Source of the DNA: Paraburkholderia hiiakae
Lineage (GTDB): Bacteria; Pseudomonadota; Gammaproteobacteria; Burkholderiales; Burkholderiaceae
Length of the DNA stretch: 64,000 nucleotides
Direction: 5' to 3'
Assembly (NCBI RefSeq): GCF_904848665.1
Contig: NZ_CAJHCQ010000005.1
Span: forward strand, 124,001 to 188,000
Shown one piece after another: positions 8,874-17,869 of the stretch (its first letter is position 1; the number at the start of each line of letters is the position of its first letter). The position numbers and the translations under genes are program-made. The notes under the pieces were generated by a model that was not told where the DNA came from, searched no databases, and saw nothing but the letters and a program-made list of their open reading frames with translations.

Positions 8874-9575
8874 ATGGCCAAACGCATTTTTGAAGTCTAT
8901 CGCTACGATCCGGACAAGGACGCAGCGCCGCGCATGCAGACGTACGAGCTGGATCTCACGCACGAGCGCATGCTGCTCGACGCGCTGGTCAAGCTCAAGG
9001 AAGTGGACGAAACGCTGTCGTTCCGCCGTTCGTGCCGTGAAGGCGTGTGCGGTTCGGACGCCATGAACATCAACGGCAAGAACGGTCTCGCGTGCTTGAC
9101 GAACCTGAACGACCTGCCCGCGAAGATCGTGCTGCGTCCGCTGCCGGGCCTGCCCGTCGTGCGCGACCTGATCTGCGACTTCACGCAGTTCTTCAACCAG
9201 TACCACTCGATCAAGCCGTACCTGATCAACGACACGCCGCCGCCCGAGAAGGAGCGTCTGCAGTCGCCTGAGCAGCGTGACGAACTCGATGGCTTGTACG
9301 AGTGTATTCTGTGCGCAAGCTGCTCGACCTCGTGCCCGAGCTTCTGGTGGAACCCGGACAAGTTCGTCGGCCCGGCAGGTCTGTTGCAGGCTTACCGCTT
9401 CATCGCGGACAGCCGCGACGAAGCGACCGGCGAGCGCCTCGACAACCTCGAGGACCCGTACCGTCTGTTCCGTTGCCACACGATCATGAACTGCGTCGAC
9501 GTTTGCCCGAAGGGCCTGAACCCGACGAAGGCGATCGGCAAGATCAAGGAACTGATGTTCCGCCGCGCGGTTTGA
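8874..9575 (+). CDS. sdhB: Succinate dehydrogenase iron-sulfur subunit
   Basis: 233 residues. The three cluster motifs are all intact: [12 protein letters not shown] plus NGLAC for [2Fe-2S], [12 protein letters not shown] for [4Fe-4S] and [17 protein letters not shown] for [3Fe-4S]. It transfers electrons from SdhA flavin to ubiquinone at SdhCD. The ATG at 8874 follows AGGA at the correct distance; an in-frame TTG six bases earlier is less likely. It ends 15 bases before sdhE. Confidence 0.98.
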   Translation: MAKRIFEVYRYDPDKDAAPRMQTYELDLTHERMLLDALVKLKEVDETLSFRRSCREGVCGSDAMNINGKNGLACLTNLNDLPAKIVLRPLPGLPVVRDLICDFTQFFNQYHSIKPYLINDTPPPEKERLQSPEQRDELDGLYECILCASCSTSCPSFWWNPDKFVGPAGLLQAYRFIADSRDEATGERLDNLEDPYRLFRCHTIMNCVDVCPKGLNPTKAIGKIKELMFRRAV

Positions 9576-9590
9576 TGTTGCTCTTCTGAA

Positions 9591-9857
9591 ATGGAATCGC
9601 ACCAGTCTGACCCCCATCGCCGCGCGCGCCTTCGCTGGCGCGCGCGGCGCGGCCTGCTCGAAAATGATCTGATTTTTGAGCGGTTTTTCGAGCGCTATGA
9701 GCATGAACTCAGCGACGCCGACGTGGGCGCTCTCACGCGCCTGCTCGAGCTGAGCGATAACGACCTGATGGACTTGCTGCTCGCGCGCAAGGAACCAGAA
9801 GGCGACCTTGCCGACCCGGACGTGAAGCGGGTGCTGGAACTGCTTCGGAACGTCTGA
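9591..9857 (+). CDS. sdhE: FAD assembly factor SdhE
   Basis: An 88-residue helical protein of the SdhE/YgfY (Sdh5) family, which promotes covalent flavinylation of SdhA. The diagnostic RGLLE (RGxxE) motif lies near residue 20, followed by FFERYEHELSD and LLELSDNDLMDLLLARKEP. It directly follows sdhB and precedes gltA, the normal betaproteobacterial arrangement. No strong ribosome site is seen, so coupling to sdhB translation is likely. Confidence 0.93.
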   Translation: MESHQSDPHRRARLRWRARRGLLENDLIFERFFERYEHELSDADVGALTRLLELSDNDLMDLLLARKEPEGDLADPDVKRVLELLRNV

Positions 9858-9948
9858 GCGTGGCGGCGCGCAGTTAGAGGTAAGCTGTCGCCGCGCCGGA
9901 CGTACAAAACTATCGAATCCCGTGTTTATCTTCGATTGAGGATGTGCT

Positions 9949-11250
9949 ATGACCCCGTCTGATGTAAAAGCCACGCTATCGTTCAGCGACAATTCGCCGA
10001 GCGTCGAACTGCCGATCTACAAGGGCACGATGGGCCCGGATGTGATCGACATCCGCAAACTGTACGGTCAGACCGGCAAGTTCACGTATGACCCGGGCTT
10101 CATGTCGACGGCGGCGTGCAACTCGGCGATCACGTACATTGACGGGGACAAGGGCGAGCTGCTGTACCGCGGCTACCCGATCGACAACCTCGCGCAAAAC
10201 GCCGACTTCCTCGAAACCTGCTACCTGCTGTACCGCGGCGAACTGCCGAACGCGGCACAGAAGGAAGAGTTCGTGAAGACCGTCACGCAGCATACGATGG
10301 TTCACGAGCAAATGCAGTTCTTCTTCCGCGGCTTCCGCCGCGACGCGCACCCGATGGCGATTCTCGTCGCCGCAGTCGGCGCGCTGTCGGCGTTCTATCA
10401 CGACTCGCTCGACATCAACAACGCGAAGCACCGCGAAGTTTCGGCGATCCGCATGATCGCGAAGCTGCCGACGCTCGTCGCCATGGCGTACAAGTACTCG
10501 ATCGGCCAGCCGTTCGTGTACCCGCAGAACGATCTGTCGTACAGCGCGAACTTCATGCGCATGATGTTCTCGAACCCGTGCGAAGAGTACAAGGTCAACG
10601 ACGTGCTCGTGCGCGCGCTCGACCGTATCCTCATCCTGCACGCTGACCACGAGCAGAACGCTTCGACCTCGACGGTGCGTCTGGCTGGCTCGTCGGGCGC
10701 GAACCCGTTCGCGTGTATCGCGGCCGGTATCGCTTGCCTGTGGGGCCCGGCGCACGGTGGTGCGAACGAAGCCGCGCTGAACATGCTCGAAGAAATCGGC
10801 TCGCCGGACAAGATTCCTGAGTTCATCAAGCAGGTGAAGGACAAGAACTCGGGCGTGAAGCTGATGGGCTTCGGCCACCGCGTGTACAAGAACTACGACC
10901 CGCGCGCGAAGCTCATGCGCGAGACTTGCTACGAAGTGCTGAACGAACTCGGCCTGCACGACGATCCGCTCTTCAAGCTCGCCATGCAGCTCGAAAAGAT
11001 CGCGCTGGAAGACGAATACTTCGTGTCGCGCAAGCTGTACCCGAACGTCGACTTCTACTCGGGTATCGTGCAGCGCGCGCTGGGCATCCCGACCTCGATG
11101 TTCACGTGTATCTTCGCGATGGCACGTACGGTGGGCTGGATTGCGCAGTGGAACGAAATGATCGCTGACCCCGAGCAGAAGATCGGCCGTCCGCGTCAGC
11201 TGTTCATCGGCGAAACGCCGCGCGAAGCGAAGCCGATCGCTCAGCGCTAA
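9949..11250 (+). CDS. gltA: Citrate synthase (type II)
   Basis: 433 residues, the length of Gram-negative type II citrate synthases, which are usually hexameric and NADH-inhibited. It condenses acetyl-CoA with oxaloacetate. Catalytic elements are [15 protein letters not shown] (first His), [14 protein letters not shown] (second His) and [15 protein letters not shown] (Asp). GAGG precedes the ATG. It ends 41 bases before a strong terminator, so the sdh-gltA unit closes here. Confidence 0.98.
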   Translation: MTPSDVKATLSFSDNSPSVELPIYKGTMGPDVIDIRKLYGQTGKFTYDPGFMSTAACNSAITYIDGDKGELLYRGYPIDNLAQNADFLETCYLLYRGELPNAAQKEEFVKTVTQHTMVHEQMQFFFRGFRRDAHPMAILVAAVGALSAFYHDSLDINNAKHREVSAIRMIAKLPTLVAMAYKYSIGQPFVYPQNDLSYSANFMRMMFSNPCEEYKVNDVLVRALDRILILHADHEQNASTSTVRLAGSSGANPFACIAAGIACLWGPAHGGANEAALNMLEEIGSPDKIPEFIKQVKDKNSGVKLMGFGHRVYKNYDPRAKLMRETCYEVLNELGLHDDPLFKLAMQLEKIALEDEYFVSRKLYPNVDFYSGIVQRALGIPTSMFTCIFAMARTVGWIAQWNEMIADPEQKIGRPRQLFIGETPREAKPIAQR

Positions 11251-11291
11251 GCCGTTTCGCTTTGCGCGCGCTGCGCGCAAGCGGTAGTGCA

Positions 11292-11332
11292 AACGCCCCG
11301 ACGGGTTACGACTCGTCGGGGCGTTTTCCTTT
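11292..11332 (+). terminator. Intrinsic terminator after gltA
   Basis: A perfect 12-bp stem (AACGCCCCGACG at 11292-11303 with CGTCGGGGCGTT at 11314-11325), a 10-base loop and a TTTTCCTTTT tail. It ends the plus-strand TCA transcript and could also help the convergent VOC gene. Confidence 0.9.
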
Positions 11333-11356
11333 TGAGCGCCAAGCTAGCCGCCGCGC

Positions 11357-11821
11357 TCAAACCCAGCCGTCGATTTTCAACCCGCTGGCCTTTTCCGCCT
11401 CTTCGCGCGTGACCTCGCGTACTGTCTCGCCGAAGCTCCATATATGGCCTTCGGGGTCGCAAGCCGCGTAGACGCGATCGCCGTAAAACTGATCGGCCGG
11501 TTCGCGTACGATTTTCGCGCCCGCCTTGCGCGCGCGCTCGCAATGCGCGTCGAGGCCACTCTTCAACTGCACGTGCACCGATTGCGTGTTCTTGCCTTCG
11601 AGCGCAGCGGGGCTCGTGTATGGCATGCCGGGCCAGCCGCCGCAAATCATTACGTAGCCGTCTTCGAAGCGCATTTCCGAATGGGCAAGCGTGCCGTCCG
11701 GCGATGTCACGACGAACTGACGCTTGAAGCCGAACGCGTTTTCCAGCCAGTCGAGCGCGGCGAACGGATCGCGGTAGTAGATGGCAGAGCCGAAGGCCGG
11801 TCGCGGTGAGGTGTTGCTCAT
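11357..11821 (-). CDS. VOC (glyoxalase/PhnB-like) family protein
   Basis: 154 residues with the paired beta-alpha-beta-beta-beta layout of the vicinal oxygen chelate fold. The first module runs from about residue 10 (AIYYRDPFAALDWLENAFGF) and the second from about residue 75 (HVQLKSGLDAHCERARKAGA), ending at DPEGHIWSFGE. Family members range from glyoxalase I to dioxygenases and antibiotic-binding proteins. The PhnB-like wording is by resemblance, and the substrate is unknown. AGGAG precedes the ATG at 11821. It converges on gltA and shows no operon partner. Confidence 0.8.
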   Translation of the reverse strand: MSNTSPRPAFGSAIYYRDPFAALDWLENAFGFKRQFVVTSPDGTLAHSEMRFEDGYVMICGGWPGMPYTSPAALEGKNTQSVHVQLKSGLDAHCERARKAGAKIVREPADQFYGDRVYAACDPEGHIWSFGETVREVTREEAEKASGLKIDGWV

Positions 11822-12001
11822 GAGCGTCTCCTGGGCAGTACGTGTGAAGAATCTAGCACCGGCGTGGTGCGATTGCGCGCAGCGCGCTCACGCGTCCTTG
11901 CCACGGACGCCCGCCCATTACCTCCGACGTAATCGTCATTGCGCACGGCATCGACGACCATGGTTCTCATCCGCCCACCCCAACCGCAAGGAGCGACGAC
12001 C

Positions 12002-12850
12002 ATGGCACGCGACACCCTCAATGCCCGCCAACCCGGCTTTATCCGTATCGACGACGACACCGCACTGCACTATCGCGACTGGGGCGATGGTGTGCCGCTC
12101 GTGTTCCTCTCCGGCTGGACGCTCAACGCCGACATGTGGAACTACCAATGCGCGCCGCTTGCCGCCTCAGGATTTCGCTGCGTGGCGTACGACCGCCGCG
12201 GGCACGGACGCTCGAGCGACCCCGGCCGCGGCTACGACTACGACACGCTCGCCGACGATCTCGAAGCGGTACTCGACGCAAGGGACCTCGCGCGCGTGAC
12301 GCTGGTCGGCCACTCGTTCGCGAGTGGGGAGATCGTGCGTTATTTGAGCCGTCACGGCGCGCGGCGCGTGGCAGGCATCGTGCTGGTTTCACCGGCGTCG
12401 ACGCCGTGTTTGCTCAAGACTGCCGACAATCCCGGCGGCCTCGATTCGAGCCTGTTCGAAGCCTCGATCGACGAGATGCTCACTTCGTTTCCCGACTGGA
12501 TCGAGCGACGCGCCGAGGCCTATTTCAGCCCCGGCACATCGCGCGGGGTGATTCAGTGGACGGCGGACATGATGCTCGGTGCGTCGTTGTACGCAGCGGC
12601 ACAGTTGAGCCACGAGCAGATGGTCACCGACTTCCGCCGCGAGCTGGCTGCGATCGACGTGCCTGCGCTCGTGCTGCACGGCGACTGCGATGCTTCGGCG
12701 CCGCTGGAGATCACCGGGGGGCCCACGGCGGCCGCGCTCGAACGCGCGACGTTGAAGGTCTATGAGGGCGGCACGCACGGGATGTATTTCAACCACGCGG
12801 CGCGCGTGAACGAGGACATTCGCGCGTTCGTTACGCGGTGGCAGGCCTGA
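12002..12850 (+). CDS. Alpha/beta hydrolase, non-haem haloperoxidase/esterase-like
   Basis: 282 residues with an alpha/beta-hydrolase fold. The oxyanion region is FLSGWTLNADMW, the nucleophile elbow is GHSFASGE, the acid is HGDCDASAP and the catalytic His is GGTHGMYF. The layout matches cofactor-free chloroperoxidases/esterases (the nucleophile motif there is usually GHSMGG). AAGGAG at 11988-11993 fixes the ATG at 12002 rather than an earlier in-frame codon. Substrate unknown. It stands alone, with no ribosome-coupled neighbour. Confidence 0.83.
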   Translation: MARDTLNARQPGFIRIDDDTALHYRDWGDGVPLVFLSGWTLNADMWNYQCAPLAASGFRCVAYDRRGHGRSSDPGRGYDYDTLADDLEAVLDARDLARVTLVGHSFASGEIVRYLSRHGARRVAGIVLVSPASTPCLLKTADNPGGLDSSLFEASIDEMLTSFPDWIERRAEAYFSPGTSRGVIQWTADMMLGASLYAAAQLSHEQMVTDFRRELAAIDVPALVLHGDCDASAPLEITGGPTAAALERATLKVYEGGTHGMYFNHAARVNEDIRAFVTRWQA

Positions 12851-13090
12851 CGCACCTCATGACGCACCTTGGCGGCGGCGCCGAAACAAGCGGTAATCGG
12901 GGCACGGGCCATACGTGCGGGGAAAGCGCGCCAGGAAAGGAATAGTGCCGCCACGTCCCTCGTTTTGCAGATGACATGCAGGCGCGCCGATGCATTCGCG
13001 CGCCGCGTGCGAGGCGTACCGATGGAGTCTTCACGGCGCCGGCGCGCAACCCGCGCGCCGCGCGGCCGGTCCATCGCGAGGGGCGACATC

Positions 13091-13585
13091 ATGCGCAAAT
13101 TTCTTGCCGTCAATGTGCTGGCCTGCCTGCTGGGCGCGTGTGCGACGCCGGTTGTGTCGCAGCAGGCCGCGTACGGGCCTTACCCGCCAGACACGCCACC
13201 GGCGACATGCCGCCCCGTTACCGGCACCGCCGTGATCGACGGCGCGCCGCAGCAGATCAGCGGCCTCGCGTGCCTGCAACCCGACGGCACATGGCAGATC
13301 ATGCAGAGCGACGACACGCTCGTCTACCCGGTGGCCTGGCCCGACGCGACGGCTTATTACGCCGGTCCGTGGTACGGCTGGTGGCCACCGGTGTTCGTGG
13401 GCGGCTCGTTCGTGTTTGTCGACCACTTCCATCACTTTCATCACATGGATCATGTCTTCCCGGGCGCCCCGCATATGCATCCGGTGTCAGGCATGCATGG
13501 CGGCTTCCATGGCGGACACGGCGGCGTCTGGAGCGGTATGGGGCATGCGGGCGGCGGTGGCATGGGTGGCGGGGGGCATCGCTGA
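13091..13585 (+). CDS. His/Gly-rich lipoprotein
   Basis: 164 residues beginning MRKFLAVNVLACLLGAC, a lipoprotein signal with lipobox LLGAC and the acylated Cys at residue 17. The mature N-terminal half has two Cys (TCRPVTG and GLACLQPDGTW) around a small beta-like region. A Trp/Tyr-rich hydrophobic stretch (YYAGPWYGWWPP) follows, then a tail of His-Phe-His and Gly-Gly-His motifs. I do not recognise a named family with certainty. The His-rich tail suggests metal binding. GAGGGG precedes the ATG. It lies 82 bases upstream of the sensor-kinase gene on the same strand, so it may belong to the same stimulus response. Confidence 0.75.
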   Translation: MRKFLAVNVLACLLGACATPVVSQQAAYGPYPPDTPPATCRPVTGTAVIDGAPQQISGLACLQPDGTWQIMQSDDTLVYPVAWPDATAYYAGPWYGWWPPVFVGGSFVFVDHFHHFHHMDHVFPGAPHMHPVSGMHGGFHGGHGGVWSGMGHAGGGGMGGGGHR

Positions 13586-13667
13586 ACCCGCCTGAGCGCC
13601 GCCATGCAGCCGAACGCATGCCGCGAATCCTTTATGATGGAGCGCGCCTCCCCACCCGAGACGCTCC

Positions 13668-14999
13668 ATGTTTTTCGCCGCGCATTCCCTGCATCGCCGC
13701 CTGAGCATTGCGATCGGCACGCTCGCGATTCTCGTCGGCGTGCTGGGTGCGCTCGGCACCTTTCTCGTGGTGCGCAGTCTCGCTGCCGAGTTCAATACGA
13801 CCCTGCGCGACGCGGCCGCGCACATGCAGACAGGCGTGCCGCATCGCGCGACGCAGCCGCGCGGCGAACGCTCGCCTGCCGACGATTTCGTCGTGCAGAT
13901 CTGGTCCGTCGGCGACGGCGATACACCAGGTCGCACGAGCAACGCGAGCGTCGCGCTGCCGCGCGCGCAAAGCGGCTTCTCGTCGATCGACTATGACGGT
14001 GAGGCGTGGGACGTGTTCGCGCTCGCTGCCGGCGACGAATACATTCAGGTGGCCGAATCGCGCAGCATGCGCAACCGCAACGCCTTGCGCGTGGCGTTCT
14101 GGAGTCTGCTGCCCGTGCTCGCGTTGCTACCTCTGCTCGCGCTCACGATCGCCGTGACCGTGCGCGTTTCGCTGCGGCCGCTCGAGCGCATCGGGCATCG
14201 CGCCGCGAAGGTCGATCTGCACGACCTCAAACCGCTCGAAGCCGGGCAGGCGCCCGTCGAACTGCGGCCCTTCGTCGAATCGATCAATCGCATGATCGAG
14301 CGCCTTTCGGTGCTAGTGAACGCCGAGCGCATGTTTATCGCCGATGCTGCGCACGAATTGCGCTCACCGATCTCGGCCATGCAACTGCAGATCGACAATC
14401 TGCGCAATGCGCCGCCCGAACAGTACCCCGAGCGCTTCGACGAGTTGCGGCGCGGCATCGTGCGCACTGGCGCGCTCGTCTCGCAATTGCTCGGTCTGGC
14501 GCGTGCCGAAATCGGCAGTGCGCAACGCGTGTTGACGGAGGTGCCGCTGCCGCAAGTCGTCACCGACGTGCTGGCCGATCTGCTGCCGCTCGCCGACGCG
14601 CGCCGCGTCGATGTGGGCGTGGAGCGTCTCGACGACGTGACGGTGCGCGCCACCGAAACCGACATGCGCGTGCTCGTGCGCAATCTCGTGGACAACGCGA
14701 TCCGCTACAGCCAGGAAGGGGCGCGCGTGGATGTGGTGGTGCGCCGCGAGGACAAAGGCGTTGTCATCGAGGTGACCGACAACGGGCCCGGCATTGCCGA
14801 GGCCGATTTGCCGCGCGTATTCGACCGGTTTTTCCGTGCAAGCGGTCATGATGCGCACGGCAGCGGCCTTGGCCTCGCGATCGCGCAGGCGGTGGCGCAG
14901 AGTTATCGGGGGCGCGTGACGCTCGCGAACCGGCGCGACGGACAAAGCGGCATCGTCGCGCGAATCGAGTTGCCGCGCCAATCCAGTGGAATCCGGTAA
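13668..14999 (+). CDS. Two-component sensor histidine kinase (QseC/PmrB type)
   Basis: 443 residues. TM1 is about 13-35, a periplasmic sensor region about 36-143, TM2 about 144-166 and a HAMP-like linker follows. The phosphoacceptor is His229 in FIADAAHELRSP. The ATPase domain has an N box (NLVDNAIRYS), a G1 box (VTDNGPGIAEADL) and a G2 box (GSGLGLAIAQAV), so it should be an active kinase. It is followed 41 bases later by its response regulator. Stimulus unknown; the upstream His-rich lipoprotein hints at metal or envelope stress. No good ribosome site precedes the ATG. Confidence 0.9.
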   Translation: MFFAAHSLHRRLSIAIGTLAILVGVLGALGTFLVVRSLAAEFNTTLRDAAAHMQTGVPHRATQPRGERSPADDFVVQIWSVGDGDTPGRTSNASVALPRAQSGFSSIDYDGEAWDVFALAAGDEYIQVAESRSMRNRNALRVAFWSLLPVLALLPLLALTIAVTVRVSLRPLERIGHRAAKVDLHDLKPLEAGQAPVELRPFVESINRMIERLSVLVNAERMFIADAAHELRSPISAMQLQIDNLRNAPPEQYPERFDELRRGIVRTGALVSQLLGLARAEIGSAQRVLTEVPLPQVVTDVLADLLPLADARRVDVGVERLDDVTVRATETDMRVLVRNLVDNAIRYSQEGARVDVVVRREDKGVVIEVTDNGPGIAEADLPRVFDRFFRASGHDAHGSGLGLAIAQAVAQSYRGRVTLANRRDGQSGIVARIELPRQSSGIR

Positions 15000-15040
15000 G
15001 TCAAAATCCCGGGAAGCATGCGAAACAAAGGACGGACACG

Positions 15041-15697
15041 ATGCGCATTCTGCTGATCGAAGACGATCTGCTGATCGGGCCCGCGCTATTGCGCGCGTTG
15101 AAGGACGCGTCATACAGCGTCGACTGGGTGCGCACGGGCGAGAGCGGCCGCGACGCCATTCGCGACGGCTCGTACACGGCGATCCTGCTTGACCTGGGTC
15201 TCGGCGACATGAGCGGGCTCGACGTGCTGCGAGGCTTGCGCGAGTCGCAAGACGCCACGCCCGTGCTCATCATCACCGCGCGCGACGACGTGGACACGCG
15301 CGTGGAAGGCCTCGATCTCGGTGCCGACGACTATCTCGTGAAGCCGTTCGAGAGCAAGGAACTGCTCGCGCGCATCCGCGCCGTAGTGCGGCGCAAGTCG
15401 GGCTTCGCCTCGCCGACGATGGGCAGCGGCCGCGTAACGCTCGATATGAACGCGCGGCGTCTCACGTTCGACGGCCAGTCCGACGACCTTTCCGCGCGCG
15501 AGTACGCGCTCATGCTCGCGTTGCTCGAGCGGCCCGGCGCGATCCTGTCGCGTCAGCAGCTCGAGGAGCGGCTATATGGTTGGGGCGAGGAAGTGGAAAG
15601 CAACGCGGTGGACGCCGTGATCTACAGCGTGCGCCGCAAGTTCGGCCACGCGGTGATCCGCAACGTGCGCGGGCTGGGTTGGGCCGTTTGCACGTGA
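15041..15697 (+). CDS. OmpR/PhoB family response regulator
   Basis: 218 residues. The receiver domain has the acidic pocket IEDDLL, phosphoacceptor Asp51 (ILLDLGLGDMSGLDVL) and conserved Lys in YLVKPFESKELLARI. The C-terminal winged helix ends in the classic VDAVIYSVRRKFG and IRNVRGLGWAV. AAAGGA precedes the ATG. It is paired with the upstream histidine kinase; kinase-before-regulator is the reverse of the commoner order. No target operator could be identified. Confidence 0.92.
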   Translation: MRILLIEDDLLIGPALLRALKDASYSVDWVRTGESGRDAIRDGSYTAILLDLGLGDMSGLDVLRGLRESQDATPVLIITARDDVDTRVEGLDLGADDYLVKPFESKELLARIRAVVRRKSGFASPTMGSGRVTLDMNARRLTFDGQSDDLSAREYALMLALLERPGAILSRQQLEERLYGWGEEVESNAVDAVIYSVRRKFGHAVIRNVRGLGWAVCT

Positions 15698-15731
15698 GCG
15701 CCTGAAACAATCGAACGCAATAGAGCAGGTC

Positions 15732-15763
15732 AAAAAAGGTGCGGCGAGCGCGAGGCTCGCCGC
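15732..15763 (-). terminator. Intrinsic terminator for the TerB-like gene
   Basis: A 9-bp stem (GCGGCGAGC at 15741-15749 with GCTCGCCGC at 15755-15763) and a 5-base loop. In the minus direction it is followed by ACC and six T residues (complement of 15732-15737). It lies 42 bases past the TerB-like stop and also sits between convergent genes. Confidence 0.85.
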
Positions 15764-15804
15764 GTGGCGCGATGCGCGGGGGAAGGCACGCATCGCGCGC
15801 GAAC

Positions 15805-16212
15805 TTACGCCAGCAGGCGCTGCCAGGGTTCCTTCTGCCAGGCGCGGCTAAGCGAGGCGAGCAGCGCGACTTCGTTTTCGGCGACGTGCCGGTCCGAATA
15901 CACCGCGACATGGCACAGATTCAGCACTTCGGCGCGCAGCGCGGGATCGTCGAGCTCGCGCATGACTTGCTGCATCACGTCGGAGTCGAGCTTGCATGCG
16001 TCGCTCCAGTTCAGGTGCGAGGTGGTCTGCAAGTCTTCGCACAGGCCCTTGAGGATTTCGCCGAATTCGCCGGGCGCGAGGCCGAGCCGGTCGGCAAGGC
16101 GCGCGCGATGGACTGCCGCAAGCTCCTCGCTGCTCAGGTGGCCGTCTGCGAGCAGCGCGACAGCGACGATCCGGCCCGCGGCTTGCGGGCTGTTGCACGT
16201 ATAGGTACGCAT
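15805..16212 (-). CDS. TerB-like (DUF533-type helical) protein
   Basis: 135 all-helical residues. The motif AVALLADGHLSSEELAAV and the later YSDRHVAENEVALL are two acidic loops typical of the TerB fold, which can bind divalent metal. I start it at the ATG at 16212 (MRTYTCN), which has AGAGGA upstream; the frame is open further but reads through low-complexity sequence. The name TerB comes from tellurite-resistance operons, but isolated copies rarely have a proven tellurite role. Two genes upstream on the same strand is a TerC protein. Confidence 0.75.
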   Translation of the reverse strand: MRTYTCNSPQAAGRIVAVALLADGHLSSEELAAVHRARLADRLGLAPGEFGEILKGLCEDLQTTSHLNWSDACKLDSDVMQQVMRELDDPALRAEVLNLCHVAVYSDRHVAENEVALLASLSRAWQKEPWQRLLA

Positions 16213-16267
16213 GTTCAGGAATCCTCTTAAAGCGTGATGTCGATGGAACGGTTGGCGTAGCCGTGGC

Positions 16268-16549
16268 TCAGTCGAAGATATCCTGAAGCCACGATTTGCG
16301 GCGATGACCATTGCCGCTGTAGCTGTCGTGAGCGCGGCGCGGTGCGTAGTCGCCGTGTTGCGCGCCATGCTGGCGGAATGCCTGCTCATCGCCTTCGTTG
16401 CGATTGTGCCGGTTGCCGCTGCGTTCGATCAGCTTGTCGAGTTCGCCGCGATCGAGCCAGACGCCGCGACACTGCGGGCAGTAGTCGAGTTCGACGCCCT
16501 GACGCTCTGCGAGCGAGAGGGTGACGTCAGGGCAGTTGGGGCATTTCAT
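16268..16549 (-). CDS. Zinc-ribbon (TFIIB-type) protein
   Basis: 93 residues. An N-terminal zinc ribbon has two Cys pairs (MKCPNCPDVTL and LDYCPQCRGVWLDRGELDKL), the signature of the zf-TFIIB/DUF family of small bacterial proteins. A charged, His/Arg-rich low-complexity tail ends in SWLQDIFD. GGAG precedes the ATG at 16549. It lies between the TerB-like and TerC genes on the same strand. Function unknown. Confidence 0.8.
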   Translation of the reverse strand: MKCPNCPDVTLSLAERQGVELDYCPQCRGVWLDRGELDKLIERSGNRHNRNEGDEQAFRQHGAQHGDYAPRRAHDSYSGNGHRRKSWLQDIFD

Positions 16550-16678
16550 GATGCGCTCCGTGGTGAGTGACAGGTCATCGAGGCCTGTGCCGTCTTGCGT
16601 GAAGGGCAACGCGGCGTCGATGGAAACCATCCTGGCAGAGCAGAATGAGCGAAGAATGAGGAGCGCTGCATCTTGCGT

Positions 16679-17665
16679 TCATGAAGCGCCGAGCGTGTCC
16701 TTCGGCTTTTGGGTCCTGACGAGCGACACCACCACGCCGCCCGCGAGCAGCGCTGCCGTCACGCCAAGGCTGAACAGGGCCGGAATCTTGCCGATGATCC
16801 CCACCAGAAAGATCTTCGCGCCGATGAACACGAGCACGAGCGCGAGCGCATGCTTGAGGTAATAGAAGCGGTGCGCCATCGCCGCGAGCGCGAAGTAGAG
16901 CGCGCGCAGACCCAGCACGGCGAAGATGTTGCTCGTATAGACGATGAACGGATCGGTCGTGATCGAAAAAATAGCGGGGATCGAATCGACAGCAAAGATC
17001 AGGTCGGCGAACTCGATCATCAGGAGCGCGAGGAGGAGCGGCGTGGCGAGCAGCGCAGCCTTGCCGGTGCGCGGATGCGCGCGTCGCACGAGGAACGCGC
17101 GCCCCTCGAGGTGCGGTGTGACCGGCAGCTTGCGGCGCAGCCAGCGCAGCATCGCGTTGTCTTCCACGCTGTGCGCTTCCTTTCGGCCAAGCAGCATCTT
17201 CACGCCGGTTACTGCGAGGAACACGCCGAACACGAACAGCATCCACTCGAACTGCGCGACGAGCGCGGCGCCGAGTCCAACCATCAGCGCGCGCAGCACC
17301 AGCACGCCGACAATGCCCCAGAACAGCACGCGATGCTGAAGCTGCCGCGGCACCGCGAGCGCGCCGAAGATCGACGCGATGACGAACACGTTGTCGAGCG
17401 AGAGCGATTTTTCGATGAGATAGCCGGTGATGTATTCGGTGGCCGGCTGTGCGCCGAGTTGCCACCAGACGAAGCCGCCGAACAGCACGCCCGCCACGAT
17501 ATAACCGAGCGAGAGCCACAGGCTTTCGCGGATGCCGATTTCGTGGTCGTCGCAATGGAGCACGCCGAGGTCGAGCACGAGCAGCACGATCACCACCGCG
17601 AGGAAGGCGACCCAGAGCCATGCGGGCTGACCGAGGAAGGAAGCCGTGACGATCGGCGCAAGCAT
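16679..17665 (-). CDS. TerC/Alx family integral membrane protein
   Basis: 328 residues with about nine membrane helices. Family motifs are FLIEKSLSLDNVFVIA-like (here YLIEKSLSLDNVFV, with the conserved acidic residue in the membrane) and its second-half counterpart MIEFADLIFAVDSIPAIF. TerC/Alx proteins are linked to manganese export, metallation of exoenzymes and tellurite resistance. It is transcribed upstream of the zinc-ribbon and TerB-like genes. In other bacteria this family is often controlled by a Mn2+-sensing leader RNA. A structured but unassigned leader is seen here. Confidence 0.9.
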   Translation of the reverse strand: MLAPIVTASFLGQPAWLWVAFLAVVIVLLVLDLGVLHCDDHEIGIRESLWLSLGYIVAGVLFGGFVWWQLGAQPATEYITGYLIEKSLSLDNVFVIASIFGALAVPRQLQHRVLFWGIVGVLVLRALMVGLGAALVAQFEWMLFVFGVFLAVTGVKMLLGRKEAHSVEDNAMLRWLRRKLPVTPHLEGRAFLVRRAHPRTGKAALLATPLLLALLMIEFADLIFAVDSIPAIFSITTDPFIVYTSNIFAVLGLRALYFALAAMAHRFYYLKHALALVLVFIGAKIFLVGIIGKIPALFSLGVTAALLAGGVVVSLVRTQKPKDTLGAS

Positions 17666-17714
17666 GGTCGGTCCTTTGCATGAAGAGGGAAATGAGGCCT
17701 TCGTGTGCGGATTT

Positions 17715-17808
17715 TTGTAGCCACGGCCGGCCTCATGGGCCTTTGGCCCATTGGGTCAGCGTAGTGGCGAAGAATGAGCGGTGAATGAGCGTGTGCGCAG
17801 CGCTACAA
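17715..17808 (-). promoter_or_regulatory. Possible structured leader RNA of the TerC gene
   Basis: Read on the minus strand, TTGTAGC (17808-17802) can pair with GCTACAA (17721-17715), enclosing GCCAC/GTGGC (17768-17764 with 17724-17720) and an apical hairpin TGGGCC-AAA-GGCCCA (17750-17736). The two outer stems share two bases, so they could compete. This lies 50 bases upstream of terC. The conserved sequence of the yybP-ykoY Mn2+ riboswitch is not evident, so I do not name it. Confidence 0.35.
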
Positions 17809-17869
17809 CCAGCGCCGTGACGCAGGGAAGGCGTTCAACGATCCCGGCTGCCGGTAGCGGGCAGCGCAG

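Noticed and set aside
15805..17665. Calling the TerB-like/zinc-ribbon/TerC group a tellurite-resistance operon
   Set aside because: TerA, TerD, TerE and TerZ are absent, and isolated TerB and TerC homologues usually have metal-homeostasis or unknown roles.
17715..17808. Naming the terC leader a yybP-ykoY Mn2+ riboswitch
   Set aside because: The conserved loop sequences of that class were not found by eye; only generic stems are visible.
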